Made by a program: the position numbers and the translations under genes. The notes below the pieces were generated by a model, which did no database searches, had not been told where the DNA came from, and worked only from the letters and a program-made list of their open reading frames with translations. A stretch of DNA of 64,000 bases, taken from contig NZ_JACHOP010000022.1 of the NCBI RefSeq assembly GCF_014199935.1, forward strand, positions 31,254-95,253. Direction: 5' to 3'. Each line of letters opens with the position of its first letter. Positions within the stretch are counted from its first letter, which is position 1. The stretch comes from Methylorubrum rhodinum. Its GTDB lineage: Bacteria; Pseudomonadota; Alphaproteobacteria; Rhizobiales; Beijerinckiaceae. Positions 1 through 11,225 of this stretch are shown one piece after another.

Positions 1-617
1 GCCTCGGCGAGTGCTGCCCATTCGTTGAGCAGGTCCCAGGCGAGGATCGTGTCGCGGTAGGTCGCGGAGGTGAAGGGCAGGGCGACGTCGTAGGTGCGGA
101 AGCGCGTGCAGACGGGGGCGTACATCGCGTCCGCCATGGTCGGGCGCGCCCCGAACAGGTAGGGGCCGCCCGAGCGCGACAGGCAATCCTCGAAGATCGC
201 GCAGATGCGCTCGATGTCGCCCTTGGCGCCGTTGAAGATCTTGAAGCCGCGGTGGAGGCTGCGCAGGTTCATCGGCAGGGCCGAGCGCAGGTTGATGAAG
301 CCGCCATGCATCTCCGCGCAGACCGAGCGGCAGCGGGCGCGCTCGGCGGGCGCCTCCGGCAGCAGGCCGGCCTCGGGCCTGATCTCGTTGAGATATTCGG
401 CGATGGCGAGCGCGTCCCAGACCGCGATCCCGCCGTGGTCGAGCCGCGGCACGAGAAAGGACGGCGAGAGGTGGAGCAACTCCGCCCGCGTCGAGGCGTC
501 GGAACCCGGCAGCAGCTCCACCGCGAGGTCGAGCCCGGCCATGCGGCACAGCAGCCAGCCGCGCAGGGACCATGAACTATAATTCCGGCTGGAGATCGTG
601 AGCGTCGCCTCGGCCAT
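1..617 (-). CDS. Glutathione S-transferase family protein (C-terminus off the left edge)
   Basis: A soluble glutathione transferase-like protein is read leftwards and leaves the window, so about 205 residues are seen. The N-terminus (MAEATLTISSRNYSSWSLRG) matches the thioredoxin-fold start of the family, with the Ser/Tyr-rich catalytic turn SSRNYSSWSLRGW. PSFLVPRLDHGG follows (the cis-Pro loop, V-P) and then DALAIAEYLNE (glutathione-binding acidic/Ser position). The C-terminal helical domain keeps the typical GPYLFGARPTMADAMYAP. The start at 617 has a GGGGGGA ribosome site; an in-frame ATG 15 bases upstream is less well placed. The gene is divergent from the PHB depolymerase at 1005. Substrate unknown. 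Confidence 0.85.
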   Translation of the reverse strand, partial: MAEATLTISSRNYSSWSLRGWLLCRMAGLDLAVELLPGSDASTRAELLHLSPSFLVPRLDHGGIAVWDALAIAEYLNEIRPEAGLLPEAPAERARCRSVCAEMHGGFINLRSALPMNLRSLHRGFKIFNGAKGDIERICAIFEDCLSRSGGPYLFGARPTMADAMYAPVCTRFRTYDVALPFTSATYRDTILAWDLLNEWAALAE

Positions 618-1004
618 GGTGTCCCCCCGCATCGTCCCGGCGGAGGCCGATCCAAGACTTGTGCCGGATGGTTGGCAAGGATCTTTTCGAACGACTTGGC
701 TTTTCGAAGGACTTGGCAAGCGCCTTGCCAGGGATGGGTCGGGCCGGAGGCACGGCCCGGCGCAAGCCCGGCTCAAGCCACTCGTGCGACACGAGGAAAC
801 GACGTTCTCCCGGGAGCGGTCGGCGCGATGTGATGCATCCACGACACAGGTAGCATCTGTGTACTTTTGGTCGGTTGCGCGGTTTTGCGAACGGCTTAGC
901 CTGGACCGTCCGAGATCGCGGCGTTGGGGGCGGCGGCCGCGACTTGAAGAAGTGCAGCGGACGACGCCGGGCATCGGGACGTTCGTGCTGGGGAGTGTGA
1001 CCCG
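618..1004. other. Divergent intergenic region
   Basis: Gap between two divergent genes; it should hold both promoters. The only structure seen is a short inverted repeat ACACAG-(7)-CTGTGT at about 844-862, followed by a locally AT-richer stretch (gtacttttggtcgg). No convincing gene or clear -35/-10 pair was recognised. Confidence 0.35.
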
Positions 1005-2219
<1,215 letters not shown>

Positions 2220-2250
2220 GGCGGGCGGGGCGGCCGTTCGCTCCTCTACG

Positions 2251-2370
2251 CCGTCATTCCGGGGCTCGCCACAGGCGAGAACCCGGAATCCACGACTGGC
2301 CTCGGCGGGTTGCAGGGCGTCGCATCACGGGTGGATTCCGGTCTCGCTTTCGGCGCCCCGGAATGACGGC
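2251..2370. repeat. Palindromic repeat element, family A (copy 1)
   Basis: Bounded by perfect 15-bp inverted ends, CCGTCATTCCGGGGC and GCCCCGGAATGACGG. Inside is a second inverted pair, CCGGAATCCAC/GTGGATTCCGG. It is non-coding and lies downstream of the depolymerase. A second diverged copy lies at 6120-6262. The rest of the gap up to rpsU (2371-2692) holds the rpsU leader. Confidence 0.85.
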
Positions 2371-2602
2371 GGGGGATTCGGCCGGCTAAGTTCCATCGTA
2401 CGAAGCCTACGCTCGCTGAGGCCTTGGCCCTCCGCGACTACCCCGCAAAGGCCCAAAATCTGCGTGGGGACAAACTTTCGGAAGGCCTTGTCTTTCCGGC
2501 ACCCTTCCAACCACAGCCGGCTTCGTGTATGTCGCGCGCCCAGGTGCAATTCTTCGCGCCGATTCGGCCGCCGTCGCGACGCCTCTCCCGGAAGGAAACC
2601 GG

Positions 2603-2635
2603 GGACCGGGGCGCCCGACGGCTTTTTCCCGGTCC
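2603..2635 (+). other. Hairpin in the rpsU leader
   Basis: GGACCGGG and CCCGGTCC form a perfect 8-bp stem around a 17-base loop containing CTTTTT, about 58 bases before the rpsU start. It could be a processing site, an attenuator or chance in GC-rich DNA. No T tract follows the second arm, so it is not a standard terminator. Confidence 0.3.
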
Positions 2636-2692
2636 GGCCGGGAATCCGAGGCCGGCGCGGTCCGAAACAGCGAAACTCAGGGGTTGATTCCG

Positions 2693-3004
2693 TTGCAGGT
2701 ACTCGTCCGCGATAACAACGTCGATCAGGCGCTCCGCGTCCTCAAGAAGAAGATGCAGCGCGAGGGCATCTTCCGCGAGATGAAGCAGCGCAAGGCCTAC
2801 GAGAAGCCGTCCGTGCGCAAGGCCCGCGAGAAGGCCGAGGCCGTCCGCCGCGCCCGCAAGCAGGCCCGCAAGACCGCGATCCGCGAGGGCCTGATCGCCG
2901 CGCCGAAGCCCAAGCCCCGTACCGGCGCGCCCCGCCGCCCCGGCGCCCCGAGCTTCTCGCAGCAGCCGGCCGCCGCCGCCCCGACGCCCGCCGCCGCGTC
3001 CTGA
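2693..3004 (+). CDS. rpsU: 30S ribosomal protein S21 (TTG start)
   Basis: Small-subunit ribosomal protein bS21, which acts at the mRNA-rRNA anti-Shine-Dalgarno region. The N-terminus QVLVRDNNVDQALRVLKKKM and the following block FREMKQRKAYEKPS are the conserved family core. The start is TTG at 2693, because the conserved protein begins exactly there and AGGGG lies 9 bases upstream; no ATG exists at this point. The 103-residue product is longer than the roughly 70-residue core. The extension is basic, then Pro/Ala-rich (RTGAPRRPGAP...AAAAPTPAAAS), as in some alphaproteobacterial S21 proteins. A strong bidirectional terminator follows. Confidence 0.93.
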   Translation: MQVLVRDNNVDQALRVLKKKMQREGIFREMKQRKAYEKPSVRKAREKAEAVRRARKQARKTAIREGLIAAPKPKPRTGAPRRPGAPSFSQQPAAAAPTPAAAS

Positions 3005-3041
3005 TATTCGAGGCCGGCCCTCGGCGCCGGTCTTCACGTCG

Positions 3042-3082
3042 ACACGAAAAAGGCCCCGCCGCCGGCGGGGCCTTTTTCGTGT
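3042..3082. terminator. Bidirectional rho-independent terminator
   Basis: The stem AGGCCCCGCC-gccg-GGCGGGGCCT is flanked by AAAAA on the left and TTTTT on the right, inside a longer symmetric CACGAAAAA/TTTTTCGTG. It lies between the convergent rpsU and receiver genes and can end transcription from both. Confidence 0.93.
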
Positions 3083-3091
3083 CCGGAAGGC

Positions 3092-3478
3092 TCAGGCGGC
3101 GCGGGCCGTGAGGGTGGCGCGCTCGGCCTGCCGCAGCAGATCGAGGGGGAGCCACGGCTTGCTCATGTAGACGGCGCGCGGCGGCAGGTCGGCGCGGGCC
3201 TTGCCCTGCGAGGTCACCACGAGCCGCACCTGCGGCCAGCGGTCCCCGACCGTGCGGGCGAGCGCCGCCCCGTCCATCTTTCCGGCGAGCCGCGTGTCGG
3301 CCACCACCATCGCGACAGTCACGTCGCCCCGCTCCAGCACCGCCAGCGCGTCCTCCGCGCTCGAACAGGCGATCACGTCGAGATCGGTCTCCTCGATCAG
3401 GGCCGCGGCGAGATCGCGGGCGGCCTCGTCGTCCTCGACGACGAGCGCGACGGGACAGTCGGACGGAGATTGGGGCAT
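3092..3478 (-). CDS. Stand-alone response-regulator receiver protein
   Basis: A single receiver domain of 128 residues with no output domain. The acidic pair is in VVEDDEAA (Asp16/17), the phosphoacceptor is Asp61 in VVADTRL, and Lys107 (YMSKPW) and Thr/Ser in VVTSQG complete the active site. Such proteins relay phosphate or titrate kinases; the partner kinase is not adjacent. The ATG at 3478 follows a good GGAGG; the open frame continues upstream to 3619 but that part has no family similarity. It converges on rpsU across a shared terminator. Confidence 0.88.
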   Translation of the reverse strand: MPQSPSDCPVALVVEDDEAARDLAAALIEETDLDVIACSSAEDALAVLERGDVTVAMVVADTRLAGKMDGAALARTVGDRWPQVRLVVTSQGKARADLPPRAVYMSKPWLPLDLLRQAERATLTARAA

Positions 3479-3779
3479 GCTGCCTCCTCTGGCGATGACA
3501 AAGAGGCCGGCGCGGGGAGAACGCGGCGCCGGACGGGCGAGACGCGGACGGGAACGCTGCATCGCCACTCTGCGACGATGTTTGCCCCGCGACAACAGGT
3601 GGGCGGATGAATGGTTCAAGGCGGATCGTCGCCCCGTCCGGCCTCCGCCGGAAGAGTCTTTCTTAACGGACTGTTCACGCTGGGACGCGAATTGTTACAC
3701 TCCGGTGACGCGAGCGGGGCGGTTCGGACCGCGGCTTGCATAGCCGGGCCCAGGAGGCAAAGGAGGCCGACGTCCCGCC
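3479..3779. other. Divergent intergenic region
   Basis: Gap between the receiver gene and the amidotransferase gene. It should hold both promoters. A TTGTTACACT stretch near 3691 is the only promoter-like piece seen, and AGGAGG-type ribosome sites lie at its right end. No RNA gene or repeat recognised. Confidence 0.3.
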
Positions 3780-4565
3780 ATGTGCCGATTCCTCGCCTAT
3801 CTCGGTGAGCCTGTCTTCCTGAACGAGCTCGTCTGCGCCCCGACGCACTCGCTGGTGCATCAGTCGCTCCACGCGGCCGAGGCGAAGACGGAGACCAACG
3901 GCGACGGCTTCGGCATCGGCTGGTACGGCGAGCACGCCGAGCCCGGCCTCTACCGCGACGTCTGCCCGGCCTGGTCGGACGACAATCTGGTCAACCTGTG
4001 CCGCCAGGTGCGGGCCAAGACCTTCTTCGCCCATGTGCGGGCGGCGACCGGCACCGCGACGACGCGGGCGAACTGCCATCCCTTCGCGCATGGCCGCCAC
4101 CTGTTCATGCACAACGGCCAGATCGGCGGCTATCACCGGATCAAGCGTCGCCTGGAGGCGCTGATCCCGGACGACCTCTACGACACCCGCCGCGGCACCA
4201 CCGATTCCGAGGCGATCTTCCTGCTGGCGCTGGCCAACGGGCTCGAATCCGACCCGGTCGCCGCCATGGAGGCGACCTGCGCCACCGTGCGCGACCTGAT
4301 GCAGGCGGCCCGGATCGCGGAGGCCTTCCGCTTCACCGCCGTGCTCACCGACGGCGACAGCCTCACCGCCTTCCGCTGGGCCTGCGACGGGCGCCCGCCG
4401 AGCCTCTACTACCGCGAGAGCGAGCGCGGCCTCACCGTCGTCTCCGAGCCGATCGACGGCTGCCGCGAGGGCTGGCAGGTGGTGCCCAAGGGCGGCACGC
4501 TCCGGGCCCGCCGGGGTTTTGGCGCGGTGGTGAGCCGGCCGGAGGCCGGGCGCGCGGCGGCTTGA
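3780..4565 (+). CDS. Class II glutamine amidotransferase (EgtC/YafJ-like)
   Basis: A 261-residue Ntn-type amidotransferase. It begins MCRFLAYLGE, so Cys2 becomes the N-terminal nucleophile after Met removal. Family blocks follow in order: AHVRAATGT, NCHPFAHGRHLFMHNGQIGGY (glutamine-binding region) and LTVVSEPIDG near the C-terminus. Related proteins include EgtC of ergothioneine synthesis and YafJ. No ergothioneine genes (egtA, egtB, egtD) are adjacent, so the substrate is left open. The ATG is preceded by two AGGAGG-like sites. Confidence 0.88.
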   Translation: MCRFLAYLGEPVFLNELVCAPTHSLVHQSLHAAEAKTETNGDGFGIGWYGEHAEPGLYRDVCPAWSDDNLVNLCRQVRAKTFFAHVRAATGTATTRANCHPFAHGRHLFMHNGQIGGYHRIKRRLEALIPDDLYDTRRGTTDSEAIFLLALANGLESDPVAAMEATCATVRDLMQAARIAEAFRFTAVLTDGDSLTAFRWACDGRPPSLYYRESERGLTVVSEPIDGCREGWQVVPKGGTLRARRGFGAVVSRPEAGRAAA

Positions 4566-4656
4566 TTTTTCGTAAATCCAGCCTTCCAGCCGTGCCGGTC
4601 CCCAAGCCGGGGCGGCTCGCCTAGATAAGGGCCGTTTCCCGTTCAGGAGTCGGCCC

Positions 4657-6090
4657 ATGGATCTCGACGTTTCGCTGCACATCGCCGGAAGCTGGCGCCA
4701 GGGCGGCGCGGGCGAGAGCCTGCCGATCCTCAACCCCGCCACCGGCGAGAGCATCGGCCGGGTCGCGGTGGCGACGCGGAGCGACCTCGACGAAGCGCTC
4801 GCCGCCGCCGAACGCGGTTTTTCCGCATGGCGCAAGGTCTCGGCGTTCGAGCGCGGAAAGGTGCTGCGCCGGGCCGCCAGCCTGATGCGCGAGCGGACCG
4901 AGGCGATCGCCCGCACCATGACCCGCGAGCAGGGCAAGCCGCTGGCCGAGGCCCGCATCGAGACCGGGGTCGCCGCCGACATCATCGAGTGGTTCGCCGA
5001 AGAGGGCCGGCGCGCCTACGGCCGGGTCATCCCGGCGCGCGCCGAGGGCGTGCTGCAGATCGTCGTGCGCGAGCCGGTCGGCCCGGTCGCGGCCTTCACG
5101 CCCTGGAACTTCCCGATCAATCAGGCGGTGCGAAAGATCTCCGCCGCGCTCTGCACCGGCTGTTCGGTGGTCCTGAAGGGCCCCGAGGACACCCCGGCCT
5201 CCTGCGCCGAGCTGGTCCGGGCCTTCCTCGACGCGGGCGTGCCGCCCGACGCGCTCGGCCTCGTCTACGGCGATCCGGCCGCGATCTCCGGCCATCTCAT
5301 CCCGCATCCGGTCATCCGCAAGATCACCTTCACGGGCTCGACCGCGGTGGGCAAGGAACTCGCCGCATTGGCCGGCCGCCACATGAAGCGGGCGACGATG
5401 GAACTCGGCGGCCACGCGCCCGCGATCGTCTTCGACGACGCCGACGTGGATCAGGCCGTGCGGGTGCTCTCGGCCAACAAGTACCGCAATGCCGGCCAGG
5501 TCTGCGTCGCCCCGACCCGCTTCCTCGTGCAGGAGAGCGTCTACGACCGCTTCGTCGATGGGTTCATCGCGGCCTCGAAAGGGCTCGTCGTCGGCGACGG
5601 GCTCGATCCCGACACGCAGATGGGCCCGCTGGTCCACGGCCGGAGGGTCGAGGCGATGGAGGCCTTCGTGGCCGATGCCGAGGCCAAGGGTGCCCGGCTC
5701 ATGACCGGCGGCAAGCGCATCGGCAACCGCGGCCACTTCTTCGAGCCGACCGTCTTCACCGACGTGCCGTATGATGCCCGCATCATGAACGAGGAGCCGT
5801 TCGGCCCCATCGCCGCGATCAGACGTTTTTCCGCCGACGACGAGGCGCTGTCGGAAGCCAACCGCCTGCCCTACGGCCTCGCGGCCTACGCCTATACCCG
5901 CTCCGGGGCACGGGCGACCCGCGTCGGCGCGGGCGTCGAAGCCGGCATGGTCTCGATCAACCACCACGGCATCGCGCTCCCCGAGACGCCCTTCGGCGGC
6001 GTCAAGGAATCCGGCTACGGCAGCGAGGGCGGCTCGGAGGCGATCGAGGCGTATCTGACGACGAAGTTCGTCACCCAGGCCAGCGCCTGA
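4657..6090 (+). CDS. NAD(P)-dependent aldehyde dehydrogenase, succinate-semialdehyde (GabD) type
   Basis: Oxidises an aldehyde, probably a semialdehyde such as succinate semialdehyde, to its acid in the cytoplasm. The 477-residue length is normal. Conserved positions: NPATGESIGRV near 26, FTPWNFPINQ near 147 (coenzyme binding), FTGSTAVGKEL near 225, the general base Glu249 in MELGGHAP, the nucleophile Cys283 in GQVCVAP and NEEPFGPIA late in the protein. EQGKPLAEA is typical of the succinate-semialdehyde and glutarate-semialdehyde subgroup. The gene stands alone between a repeat and the amidotransferase, so the exact substrate is unproven. Confidence 0.9.
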   Translation: MDLDVSLHIAGSWRQGGAGESLPILNPATGESIGRVAVATRSDLDEALAAAERGFSAWRKVSAFERGKVLRRAASLMRERTEAIARTMTREQGKPLAEARIETGVAADIIEWFAEEGRRAYGRVIPARAEGVLQIVVREPVGPVAAFTPWNFPINQAVRKISAALCTGCSVVLKGPEDTPASCAELVRAFLDAGVPPDALGLVYGDPAAISGHLIPHPVIRKITFTGSTAVGKELAALAGRHMKRATMELGGHAPAIVFDDADVDQAVRVLSANKYRNAGQVCVAPTRFLVQESVYDRFVDGFIAASKGLVVGDGLDPDTQMGPLVHGRRVEAMEAFVADAEAKGARLMTGGKRIGNRGHFFEPTVFTDVPYDARIMNEEPFGPIAAIRRFSADDEALSEANRLPYGLAAYAYTRSGARATRVGAGVEAGMVSINHHGIALPETPFGGVKESGYGSEGGSEAIEAYLTTKFVTQASA

Positions 6091-6119
6091 CGGGTTATTG
6101 CGGGCTCGATCACCCACCA

Positions 6120-6262
6120 CCGTCGTTCCGGGGCGCCGCAGGCGAACCCGGAATCCACGGCTGCCCGCGACGCTCTGTTCGGCGTCGCGTCACGGATGGA
6201 TTGCCCGCCCCCGGCGCGCCCCTCGGGGGCCGGGCTCCGTTCCGCGGCTCCGGAATGACGCC
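6120..6262. repeat. Palindromic repeat element, family A (copy 2)
   Basis: Diverged copy of the element at 2251-2370. The left end is CCGTCGTTCCGGGGC and the right end CTCCGGAATGACGCC, with the internal ACCCGGAATCCACGG shared. The centre differs and is longer. Like copy 1, it is close to a PHB depolymerase gene. Confidence 0.75.
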
Positions 6263-6449
6263 GAGAGGGTTGGAGAGGAAGGCTGTGCCCCCGCCGCATC
6301 CGTGGGGGATACCGCAATGCACAATAAATCCGATTTTCCCCAGCTTCAGCTTGAACAAATGAAACTTATTGCAGCAAGGCGAGTTTAGCCCTCCACGACA
6401 TGAAGATAAGGACAGCTTGGGTCTGCGAGCTGCTCCGGGGAGTGCTCGC

Positions 6450-7820
<1,371 letters not shown>

Positions 7821-7842
7821 GGGCACACCACCTCCACCCCCG

Positions 7843-7953
7843 CCCTCATCCCGACGCGCAGCGGCGGCCTCGAAGGAGACCTCCAGCCCGCCGCGCGATC
7901 CCTGGAGCCCTCCTTCGAGGCCGCCGCTGCGCGTCGGCACCTCAGGCTGAGGG
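7843..7953. repeat. Palindromic repeat element, family B (copy 1)
   Basis: Long hairpin element. The arms at 7853-7877 and 7911-7935 are perfect 25-bp reverse complements, with core GGCCTCGAAGGA/TCCTTCGAGGCC. Outer ends are CCCTCATCCCGA and CTCAGGCTGAGGG. Related copies lie at 29833-29945 and 45964-46077, with a fragment at 63687-63720. It fills most of the gap between the depolymerase and the FAD oxidase; 7954-8123 otherwise holds the presumed promoter of the oxidase. Confidence 0.85.
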
Positions 7954-8123
7954 TGTGGATGGGATGAGTCTCGAGAATCGCACGCGGTACCGATCCGCAG
8001 CCCTCGCGGCCCCTCGTCGAGGTCGATCACGAAGATCTCAGCGGCAGATCGCCGTTTGACCCGACTCCCTTCCTTGAATTATGAATACAAAAAGGTCGGC
8101 AGGCCTGGGAAGGGGAGGTCCGT

Positions 8124-11060
8124 TTGGGCGCGAGCGCGAAACCGGCGGCGAGTCAGCGGGCGACAGTCCGCAACGCGGCGGGTTTGCCCCGCAAGCTCGC
8201 GGAGGTGCTGCAGGGCGAGGCCCGCTTCGACGCCTTCACCCGCGGGCGCTACGCGACCGACGCGTCCATCTATCAGATCATGCCGGCCGGTGTCGTCTTC
8301 CCCAGAAGCGCCGCTGACATCGCCGCGACCCTTCGGGTGGCGGCCGACCACGATCTGCCCGTCATCCTGCGCGGCGGCGGCACCTCGCAGAACGGCCAGC
8401 CGATCGGCTCCGGCCTCGTCGTCGATTGCGCGCGCCACTTCAACGGCGTTCTCGCCTACGACGCGGAAGCAGGCACGATCACGGTCGAGCCCGGCCACGT
8501 GCTGGAGCGGCTGAACGGCCGCGTCAGGACCGACGGCTGGTTCTTCCCGGTCGAGCCGTCCACCGCGACCCGCTGCACCCTCGGCGGCATGGCCGGCAAC
8601 AATTCCTGCGGTGCCCGCTCCCTGCGCTACGGCAAGATGAGCGACAACGTGCTGAGCCTGGAGGCGCTGTTCCACGACGGCAGCGCCTTCGGCTTCGGCC
8701 TCACCGGCAACGAGGCGCAGGCCGTCACCGGCGGCCCCCGCGTCGACGACCTCGCCCGCCGGATGCTGGCGCTGGCCGAAGCCCATCGCGACGAAATCAT
8801 CCAAAAGTATCCGCGGGTGCAGCGGCGGGTCGGCGGCTACAACCTCGACAGCCTGATCGAGCCGCGGCCGAACCTCGCCCATCTCCTCGTCGGCTCCGAG
8901 GGGACGCTCGCCGCCACCACCTCGGTGACGCTCAAGCTCTCGCGCCTGCCGGCCCACCGGGCCATGGGCGTGTGCCACTTTCCCTCCTTCCGCTCGGCGA
9001 TGGAGACGACGCGCCACATCGTCGATCTCGATCCGGTGGCGGTCGAACTCGTCGACAACAACGTGCTGGTGCTCGGCGCCGACATCCCGCTGTTCCGCAC
9101 CACGCTCGCCGACATCACCCGCGGCCAGCCGAACTGCCTGCTTCTCGCCGAGTTCGCGGGCGACGATCTTTCGGCCTTGAAGCAAGACCTGAAACGTCTC
9201 GATCAGTGCATGGCCGACCACGGCTTCCCCGACGCCGTGGTCGAGGTGGTCGAGCCCAACCGCCAGAAGGCGGTGTGGGAGGTGCGCGAGGCCTGCCTCA
9301 ACATCATGATGTCGATGAAGGGCGACCGGAAGCCGGTCTCCTTCATCGAGGATTGCGCCGTCCCGCTGGAGCATCTGGCCGACTACACCGACGCCGTCAC
9401 CGAGGTGTTTTCCCGGCACGGCACCCGCGGCACGTGGTACGCCCACGCCTCCGTCGGCTGCCTGCACGTGCGCCCGATCCTCAACATGAAGGACGGGGAG
9501 GACGTGGCGCGGATGCGCGCCATCGCCGAGGAGACGGCGGAGCTGGTGCGCCGCCACAAGGGCTCCTACTCGGGCGAGCACGGCGACGGCATCTCCCGCT
9601 CCGAGTTCGTCGAGCCGCTGTTCGGGCCAAAACTCACCCGCGCCTTCGAGGCCGTGAAGGACGATTTCGACCCGCAAAACCGGCTGAACCCCAACAAGAT
9701 CGTCCGCCCGCTCAAGATGGACGACCGCACGCTGATGCGCTTCGCCCCCGGCTACGCGGTCACCGAGCCGGCGCGGACCGCGCTCGACTGGTCGGACTGG
9801 GGCGGGTTCGGCCCGGCGGTCGAGATGTGCAACAACAACGGCACCTGCCGGAAGCTCGCGGGCGGGGCGATGTGCCCGTCCTACCGGGCGACGAAGGACG
9901 AGCAGCACCTGACGCGGGGCCGCGCCAACTCGCTGCGGCTGGCCATCTCCGGTCAGCTCGGCCAGGACGCGTTCCTGTCGCCGGAGATGAAGCGCACGAT
10001 GGACCTGTGCGTCTCCTGCAAGGCCTGCCGCCGGGAATGTCCGACCGGCGTCGACATGGCGCGTATGAAGGTCGAGTTCCTGCACCATTACCACGCCCGG
10101 CACGGGCTGCCGTTGCGCGAGCGGCTGGTCGCCGAGATGCCGCGCTACGCGGGCGTCGCCGCCGCGCTGGCGCCGCTGCTCAACCTGCGCAACCGCTATG
10201 CCCCGCTCGCCAAGTTCGGCGAGCAAAGGCTCGGCTTCTCGGCGCGGCGCTCGCTGCCGGCGTGGCGCCGGCCCTGGCGCGAGACCGGCGAGCCGGCCCA
10301 CCCTGCCGACGTCACGGGCGAGTTCCGCGACATCGTCCTGTTCGGCGACACCTTCAACCGCGCCTTCGAGCGCGAGAACCTGGAGGCCGCCGAGCGGGTC
10401 CTGACCGCCGCGGGCTACCGCCTTCACCGTGTGCTGGCGCATTCCGGCCGGCGCCCGCTCTGCTGCGGCCGCACCTGGCTCGCCTCGGGCCAGACCGACC
10501 GGGCCCGCGCCGAGGCCCGGCGGACGCTCGACGCGCTGCTGCCCTTCGTGCGGGCCGGCGCCCGCGTGGTCGGGCTGGAGCCCTCCTGCCTCCTCACCTT
10601 CCGCGACGAATTCTTGTCCCTCCTGCCGGGGGAGGAGGCCAAGACGCTGGCGCAGAGCGCGCTGCTGTTCGAGGAACTGCTCGCCGCCGACCTCGCGGCC
10701 GGGCGCATCAACCTGCCTCTGAAGGATCAGGGCGGCCGCGTCGCCCATCTGCACGGCCATTGCCACCAGAAGTCCTTCGGGGCGATGGGCGCGGTCGAGA
10801 CGGTGCTGCGCCGCGTGCCGGGGCTCGATGTCCGAGTCATCGAATCGAGCTGCTGCGGCATGGCCGGAGCCTTCGGCTACCGCGCCGACACGATCGACAC
10901 CTCCTTCGCCATGGCGGAGCTGTCGCTGTTCCCGGCGCTGCGCAAGGCGGGCCCCGACGACCTCGTCGTCGCCGACGGGACGAGCTGCCGCCACCAGATC
11001 CATGACGGGCTGAAGCGCGAGGCGATCCACGTGTCGCGCGTGCTCGACGCGGCGCTCTGA
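8124..11060 (+). CDS. FAD-linked oxidase fused to a 4Fe-4S/CCG-domain protein (D-lactate dehydrogenase/GlcD-GlpC type)
   Basis: A 978-residue fusion that likely oxidises a 2-hydroxy acid such as D-lactate or D-2-hydroxyglutarate and passes electrons to the respiratory chain. Residues 40-260 form an FAD-binding PCMH domain (ILRGGGTSQNGQPIGSG near 81-97; TLGGMAGNNSCGARS). A vanillyl-alcohol-oxidase-type C-terminal domain follows, with GEHGDGISRSEF. Two Cys clusters come next: CNNNGTCRK...MCPSY near 568 and CVSCKACRRECPTG near 630. The tail has two CCG motifs (PLCCGRTW, SSCCGMAGAFGY) as in GlpC/LutA proteins. The start is TTG after GGGGAGG. Architecture resembles YdiJ-type proteins; substrate not determinable. 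Confidence 0.87.
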   Translation: MGASAKPAASQRATVRNAAGLPRKLAEVLQGEARFDAFTRGRYATDASIYQIMPAGVVFPRSAADIAATLRVAADHDLPVILRGGGTSQNGQPIGSGLVVDCARHFNGVLAYDAEAGTITVEPGHVLERLNGRVRTDGWFFPVEPSTATRCTLGGMAGNNSCGARSLRYGKMSDNVLSLEALFHDGSAFGFGLTGNEAQAVTGGPRVDDLARRMLALAEAHRDEIIQKYPRVQRRVGGYNLDSLIEPRPNLAHLLVGSEGTLAATTSVTLKLSRLPAHRAMGVCHFPSFRSAMETTRHIVDLDPVAVELVDNNVLVLGADIPLFRTTLADITRGQPNCLLLAEFAGDDLSALKQDLKRLDQCMADHGFPDAVVEVVEPNRQKAVWEVREACLNIMMSMKGDRKPVSFIEDCAVPLEHLADYTDAVTEVFSRHGTRGTWYAHASVGCLHVRPILNMKDGEDVARMRAIAEETAELVRRHKGSYSGEHGDGISRSEFVEPLFGPKLTRAFEAVKDDFDPQNRLNPNKIVRPLKMDDRTLMRFAPGYAVTEPARTALDWSDWGGFGPAVEMCNNNGTCRKLAGGAMCPSYRATKDEQHLTRGRANSLRLAISGQLGQDAFLSPEMKRTMDLCVSCKACRRECPTGVDMARMKVEFLHHYHARHGLPLRERLVAEMPRYAGVAAALAPLLNLRNRYAPLAKFGEQRLGFSARRSLPAWRRPWRETGEPAHPADVTGEFRDIVLFGDTFNRAFERENLEAAERVLTAAGYRLHRVLAHSGRRPLCCGRTWLASGQTDRARAEARRTLDALLPFVRAGARVVGLEPSCLLTFRDEFLSLLPGEEAKTLAQSALLFEELLAADLAAGRINLPLKDQGGRVAHLHGHCHQKSFGAMGAVETVLRRVPGLDVRVIESSCCGMAGAFGYRADTIDTSFAMAELSLFPALRKAGPDDLVVADGTSCRHQIHDGLKREAIHVSRVLDAAL

Positions 11061-11062
11061 GA

Positions 11063-11114
11063 GCATCGGCCCGAAAAGTGGCCGCCGGTTTTCGGAGGAA
11101 GCCGATGCGGCACA
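11063..11114. repeat. Palindromic repeat, family C (copy 1)
   Basis: GCATCGGCCCGAAAAGTGG and TTTTCGGAGGAAGCCGATGC form an imperfect hairpin directly after the FAD oxidase stop codon. The same unit occurs twice at 24188-24301. This sequence type is widespread in Rhizobiales intergenic DNA. A second palindrome, GGAGCGTCAT/ATGACGCTCC at about 11122-11148, follows and may act as a terminator stem. Confidence 0.8.
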
Positions 11115-11225
11115 AGAATCCGGAGCGTCATCCCGGATGACGCTCCGACCCCGCGGCCCTGCGGCGCGGGGTCGGAACACGACCTCCCGTCTCCGGTTGT
11201 CGCGGCATTCCATCAAGGACCTGCG

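Noticed and set aside
3780..4565. Ergothioneine biosynthesis locus (egtC)
   Set aside because: Only the amidotransferase is present; none of egtA, egtB or egtD lies nearby, so only the family is assigned.
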